Source: CAWIMX01 sp963837345
GTDB lineage: Bacteria; Acidobacteriota; Vicinamibacteria; Vicinamibacterales; CAVVIG01
DNA: 64,000 nt
Assembly: GCA_963837345.1 (NCBI GenBank)
Contig: CAWIMX010000001.1
Span: 2,294,001 to 2,358,000, forward strand
Direction of reading: 5' to 3'
In this document: piece after piece, positions 61,316 through 64,000 of the stretch
Position numbering within the stretch: the first letter of the stretch is position 1
Layout of the letters: each line of letters starts with the position of its first letter
Made by a program: the position numbers and the translations under genes
The notes under the pieces: generated by a model
What the model was told of the DNA's origin: nothing
The model's database searches: none
The model's input: the letters and a program-made list of their open reading frames with translations, nothing else

Positions 61316-63325
61316 TCAGCCGACGTGCACGCGCGGGCGACGGAGGGGATCCGGCTCGGTCTGGCGCAGCACTTCACGCGTGACCGGCGCCGTGTCGCCT
61401 TCCCCGAAGGCGAGGAACTTCAGCAGGTAGGTGATCGGGTTGCCTTCCGTCCACCCGAAGTAGGCATGGGGGATCTGGCCGGTCTCGTCCCGCACCCAGA
61501 GGAGAAGCGCCGCGATCGCGTTCGGAATCGCCGGGCTCTGACACCGCAGCACGCGATAGCCGTCGACCCGGTGGCCGCGCACGTGCAGCACGTCGCTGAA
61601 CTCCGACGCGTCGCCGGGCCGGACCTCGAGGAACAACACGGGGGTGTCGGGCGGCAGGTGGTGCGAGTCGCGGGCCTCGCGGAGCTTGTCGTCGTACTCC
61701 TTCACGTCGCCCGTGCCGGGGCGGTTCGCGATCAGCCGGATCGTGTCGAACCGGCCGGCCTCCGCGATGAAGCTCGTGGCGGCCGGATCGGGATCGACGC
61801 CCTGGACGCGGAGCTCCGTCGATCGCAGGGCACGCGAGACGAGCGAGCTGACGATGATCGTGATGATGAACGCGGAGGCGATCTTGATGCCCTCGGGCCG
61901 CTCGAAGATGTTGGCGACGGTCGTATAGAGGAACACGACCGTGATCGTGGCAAAGAGCGGAAACCGCCCGCCGGAGCGGCGGGCCGCCATGGCGACCGCC
62001 AGCGCGGCCGAGCTCATGAGCACCAGCACGCCGGTGGCATAGGCGCCGCCCTGCGCGTCGACGTCCGCCTTGAAGACGATGGTCACGAGCACGGTGATCC
62101 CGGTGAACATCGCAACCAGCGGGCGGTTGGCGCGCGCCCATTCCGGGGCCATGCCGTACCGCGGCAGGTAGCGGGGCACCAGATTCAGCAAGCCGGCCAT
62201 CGCGGAGGCGCCGGCGAACCAGAGAATCGAGATCGTACTGAGGTCGTACACCGTGCCGAACACCGGGCCGAGGTATTCGTGGGCGATGTACGCCAGGGCG
62301 CGGCCGTCGGCCGGCCCCCCGCGCGCGAACAGCTCGGGACGGATCAGAAGCACGCTCACCACGGTGCTGCCCATCAGCATCACGCTCATGATCAGCGCCG
62401 CGGTGCGGAGCAGCTTGCGCGTGTTGCGAATGCGGCCGATCGGCGCCTCTTCGGTCTCTCCCGCGTCGCCCTTCACCAGCGGCATGACCGCCACGCCGGT
62501 TTCGAACCCCGACAGACCGAGCGCGAGCTTCGGGAACAGGATGGCCGCCATCGCCAGCATCATGATCGGATTGCCGTGCTGGGCGGCCAGGAGCGTGCGC
62601 CAGTTCGCGATGAGCTCGGGGTGCGCGGCGATCTCCCCGAGCGACGTCGCGATCACGATCAGATTCAACGTGAGATAGGTGGCGACGAGCAGCACCGCCA
62701 GCACGATCGCCTCGCGGAATCCCCGCAGAAAGATGCCCCCCAGGATCAGGAGCAGGCCCAGCGTCACCAGGATGGGATGATCGAGCCACGGGGGAGACAG
62801 CGGATTTTCGATGAGATGGGCGCTCGCATCTGCCGCCGACAGCGTGATGGTGATCACGAAGTCGGTGGCCGCGAACCCCAGCAGGCACAGCACCACCAGC
62901 TTGCCCTTCCACCGCGGGAAGAGCTGCTCGAGCATGAAGATGCTGCCCTGCCCGTGCGGGCTCATCTCGGCCACGCGGCTGTACATCGGCAGCGCCCCGA
63001 AGAGCGTCACCAGCACGAGCACCAGCGTGGCGACGGGGGCGAGGGCGCCGGCCGCGAGAAAGGCAATGCTCGGCTGGTAGGCGATCGTCGAGAAATAGTC
63101 GACGCCGGTCAGGCACATCACCTTCCACCAGCTCGTCGCATGGCTCGCCGCTTCGCGGGGATCGATCGTTTCGGTGTGGCCTTCGGCAAACCAGCGCGCG
63201 AGGCGCTCAGGCAGCGGGTGGTGGGCGGAAGTGGGCACAGGTCCTGAAGATGGCGTCGAGCGCGGCACCAGTTTACTCCCGCCGGTGATCGCTCTGGCCC
63301 GCGCCGGCAGATGGGAGGTTCTCAT
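61316..63325 (-). CDS. APC-superfamily amino acid/cation permease
   Basis: About 669 residues, taken from ATG 63325; internal starts near 63239 are possible because the first 50 residues are variable and basic. Twelve or so membrane helices: STIAYQPSIAFLAAGALAPV, LLGFAATDFVITITLSAADA, FPKLALGLSGFETGVAVMPL, LSTISILWFAGASAMAGLLN. A cytoplasmic C-terminal domain of about 190 residues follows (ending DPLRRPRVHVG). The organisation resembles APC transporters such as those for amino acids or potassium. The substrate cannot be stated. Confidence 0.85.
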   Translation of the reverse strand: MRTSHLPARARAITGGSKLVPRSTPSSGPVPTSAHHPLPERLARWFAEGHTETIDPREAASHATSWWKVMCLTGVDYFSTIAYQPSIAFLAAGALAPVATLVLVLVTLFGALPMYSRVAEMSPHGQGSIFMLEQLFPRWKGKLVVLCLLGFAATDFVITITLSAADASAHLIENPLSPPWLDHPILVTLGLLLILGGIFLRGFREAIVLAVLLVATYLTLNLIVIATSLGEIAAHPELIANWRTLLAAQHGNPIMMLAMAAILFPKLALGLSGFETGVAVMPLVKGDAGETEEAPIGRIRNTRKLLRTAALIMSVMLMGSTVVSVLLIRPELFARGGPADGRALAYIAHEYLGPVFGTVYDLSTISILWFAGASAMAGLLNLVPRYLPRYGMAPEWARANRPLVAMFTGITVLVTIVFKADVDAQGGAYATGVLVLMSSAALAVAMAARRSGGRFPLFATITVVFLYTTVANIFERPEGIKIASAFIITIIVSSLVSRALRSTELRVQGVDPDPAATSFIAEAGRFDTIRLIANRPGTGDVKEYDDKLREARDSHHLPPDTPVLFLEVRPGDASEFSDVLHVRGHRVDGYRVLRCQSPAIPNAIAALLLWVRDETGQIPHAYFGWTEGNPITYLLKFLAFGEGDTAPVTREVLRQTEPDPLRRPRVHVG

Positions 63326-63370
63326 CGACAATTCGATAGAAGTCGATTCAAGTCGATTTGAATATCGACT
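63324..63370. promoter_or_regulatory. Phased TCGAT repeats and dyad between permease and TonB receptor
   Basis: TCGAT recurs at 63333-63337, 63343-63347 and 63353-63357, exactly 10 bases apart. The last copy forms AGTCGAT-TTGAAT-ATCGACT, a dyad with perfect 7-base arms (63351-63370). ATCGA also occurs at 63324-63328. The spacing puts repeats on one face of the helix, as expected for cooperative repressor binding between two divergent genes. Confidence 0.5.
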
Positions 63371-63396
63371 CGAGCCGTGTCTACACTGTGGCCCTC

Positions 63397-64000
63397 ATGC
63401 GAATCACCGGCTCCGCGGCCACCGCGGCGCTTCTCGTCGTCCGCCTTTCCGTTCCCGCCGCGGGCCAGGTCGGCTCGGCGTCGCTGACCGTTACGGTCCG
63501 CGACACCTCGGGGGGCGCGATCGCCGGCGCGGCCGTGGCCGTCGTGTCGGCATCGACCGGCGCGGAACGGGTCGGCACCAGCGGACGGGCAGGTGTGCTC
63601 GTGGTGCCCGCGCTCCAGCCCGGCGAATATCGTGTGGCCGTGTCGCACGACGGGTTCGAGGCGGTGGCCCGGCCCGACGTCGAGCTCGGCACGGGCGAAA
63701 CCAGACGCCTCGTCATCACGTTGGTCCCCTCAGGGATCGTCGAAACGGTGACCGTGGCCGGGACGCCGGTCGTGCAGGACACGACGGCGGCGCTCGGCCA
63801 GCTCGTCGAGGAGCGCGCCGTCGACGACCTGCCGCTCAACGGGCGCAACTTCGTGTCGCTCGCCGCGCTCGCGCCCGGCGTGGCGCTGCCGCCCGGCTCG
63901 TCGCTTCCGCGGATCAACGGGGGTCGGCCGCGGACCAACGAGTACCTGTTCGACGGCATTTCCGTGCTGCAGCCCGAACCGGGGCAGGTGGCCATCATTC
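63397..64000 (+). CDS. TonB-dependent receptor with carboxypeptidase-regulatory domain (partial, runs off window)
   Basis: The N-terminal 201 residues are in the window, from ATG 63397. Signal peptide (ITGSAATAALLVVRLSVPAA, cleavage near AGQ). Carboxypeptidase regulatory-like domain: LTVTVRDTSGGAIAGAAVAV, LVVPALQPGEYRVAVSHDGF, LVITLVPSGIVETVTVAG. The beginning of a plug domain follows: DDLPLNGRNFVSLAALAPGV, RINGGRPRTNEYLFDGISVL. This is the Oar-like layout abundant in Acidobacteriota, for uptake of large substrates or siderophores with TonB energy. Divergent from the permease. Confidence 0.9.
   Translation, partial: MRITGSAATAALLVVRLSVPAAGQVGSASLTVTVRDTSGGAIAGAAVAVVSASTGAERVGTSGRAGVLVVPALQPGEYRVAVSHDGFEAVARPDVELGTGETRRLVITLVPSGIVETVTVAGTPVVQDTTAALGQLVEERAVDDLPLNGRNFVSLAALAPGVALPPGSSLPRINGGRPRTNEYLFDGISVLQPEPGQVAII

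Noticed and set aside
58451..63247. Very long open frame (about 1,600 codons) on the plus strand opposite the second DUF5916 and permease genes
   Set aside because: It is rich in Arg, His, Glu and Ala in the pattern of antisense GC-rich DNA, and the opposite strand has clear families with signal peptides and motifs.

Overview
The window is very GC-rich bacterial chromosome with dense, mostly operonic coding. The gene content points to an Acidobacteriota lineage, most plausibly the Vicinamibacteria (subdivision 6) group. The evidence is an acidobacterial-type VWFA protein, two DUF5916 outer-membrane-type proteins, a carboxypeptidase-regulatory/TonB-dependent receptor, an exosortase/PEP-CTERM cluster, and BlaI-M56 and HD-GYP/GAF/GGDEF proteins. 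The lineage is inferred from family content only; no rRNA gene is present.

Layout. 1-2.6 kb (-): tail of an exopolysaccharide locus (Wzz/tyrosine-kinase fusion plus a small secreted protein). 2.9-5.9 kb (+): dienelactone hydrolase, a membrane glycosyltransferase-like protein and a DUF3810 metalloprotease. 5.9-11.9 kb (-): operon of cytochrome c, three tandem GT39-like paralogues and truA, preceded by a TonB-C protein. 12.0-15.5 kb (+): blaI, M56 sensor protease and a B12-binding radical SAM enzyme. 16.7-20.6 kb: PEP-CTERM substrate, exosortase, EpsI and TPR lipoprotein (an overlapping operon), then a second PEP-CTERM gene on the other strand. 20.7-23.8 kb: a receiver protein lacking its phospho-acceptor, an NHL-repeat lipoprotein and small proteins. 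22.98-26.16 kb: a decayed integrative element abutting tRNA-Lys, with IS3 and tyrosine-recombinase remnants and a fumarylacetoacetase-like lipoprotein. 26.1-26.6 kb: tRNA-Lys(CTT), tRNA-Arg(TCG), tRNA-Arg(CCG). 26.6-36.4 kb: truncated LOR/SDH-type ornithine cyclodeaminase, LigD, sulfite-oxidase-like protein, ACT protein, c-di-GMP hybrid, GNAT, ExeA-like ATPase, metallo-beta-lactamase-fold protein. 36.5-45 kb: tRNA-His, response regulator, VWFA protein, M16 peptidase, TlpA-like thioredoxin, P-II protein and GlnD. 45-50 kb (+): porin-like protein, CPA2 antiporter, second MBL protein, GlcF. 50-54 kb: GNAT, GlcE, GlcD (-) and a second dienelactone hydrolase (+). 54-64 kb: two TonB-like transducers, two DUF5916 proteins, an APC permease (-) and the start of a TonB-dependent receptor (+).

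How it fits together: the left part is devoted to the cell envelope (polysaccharide chain-length control, exosortase sorting, lipid-linked sugar transfer). The right part couples two TonB-type energy transducers with large outer-membrane beta-barrel candidates. The middle holds nitrogen signalling (GlnD and P-II) and glycolate oxidation (GlcD, GlcE, GlcF).

Four otherwise intact genes (Wzz-kinase, middle GT39 copy, response regulator, second DUF5916 protein) each carry one frame break compatible with a single extra base. That pattern looks more like residual assembly or sequencing error than four independent pseudogenes, but it cannot be decided from this sequence alone.
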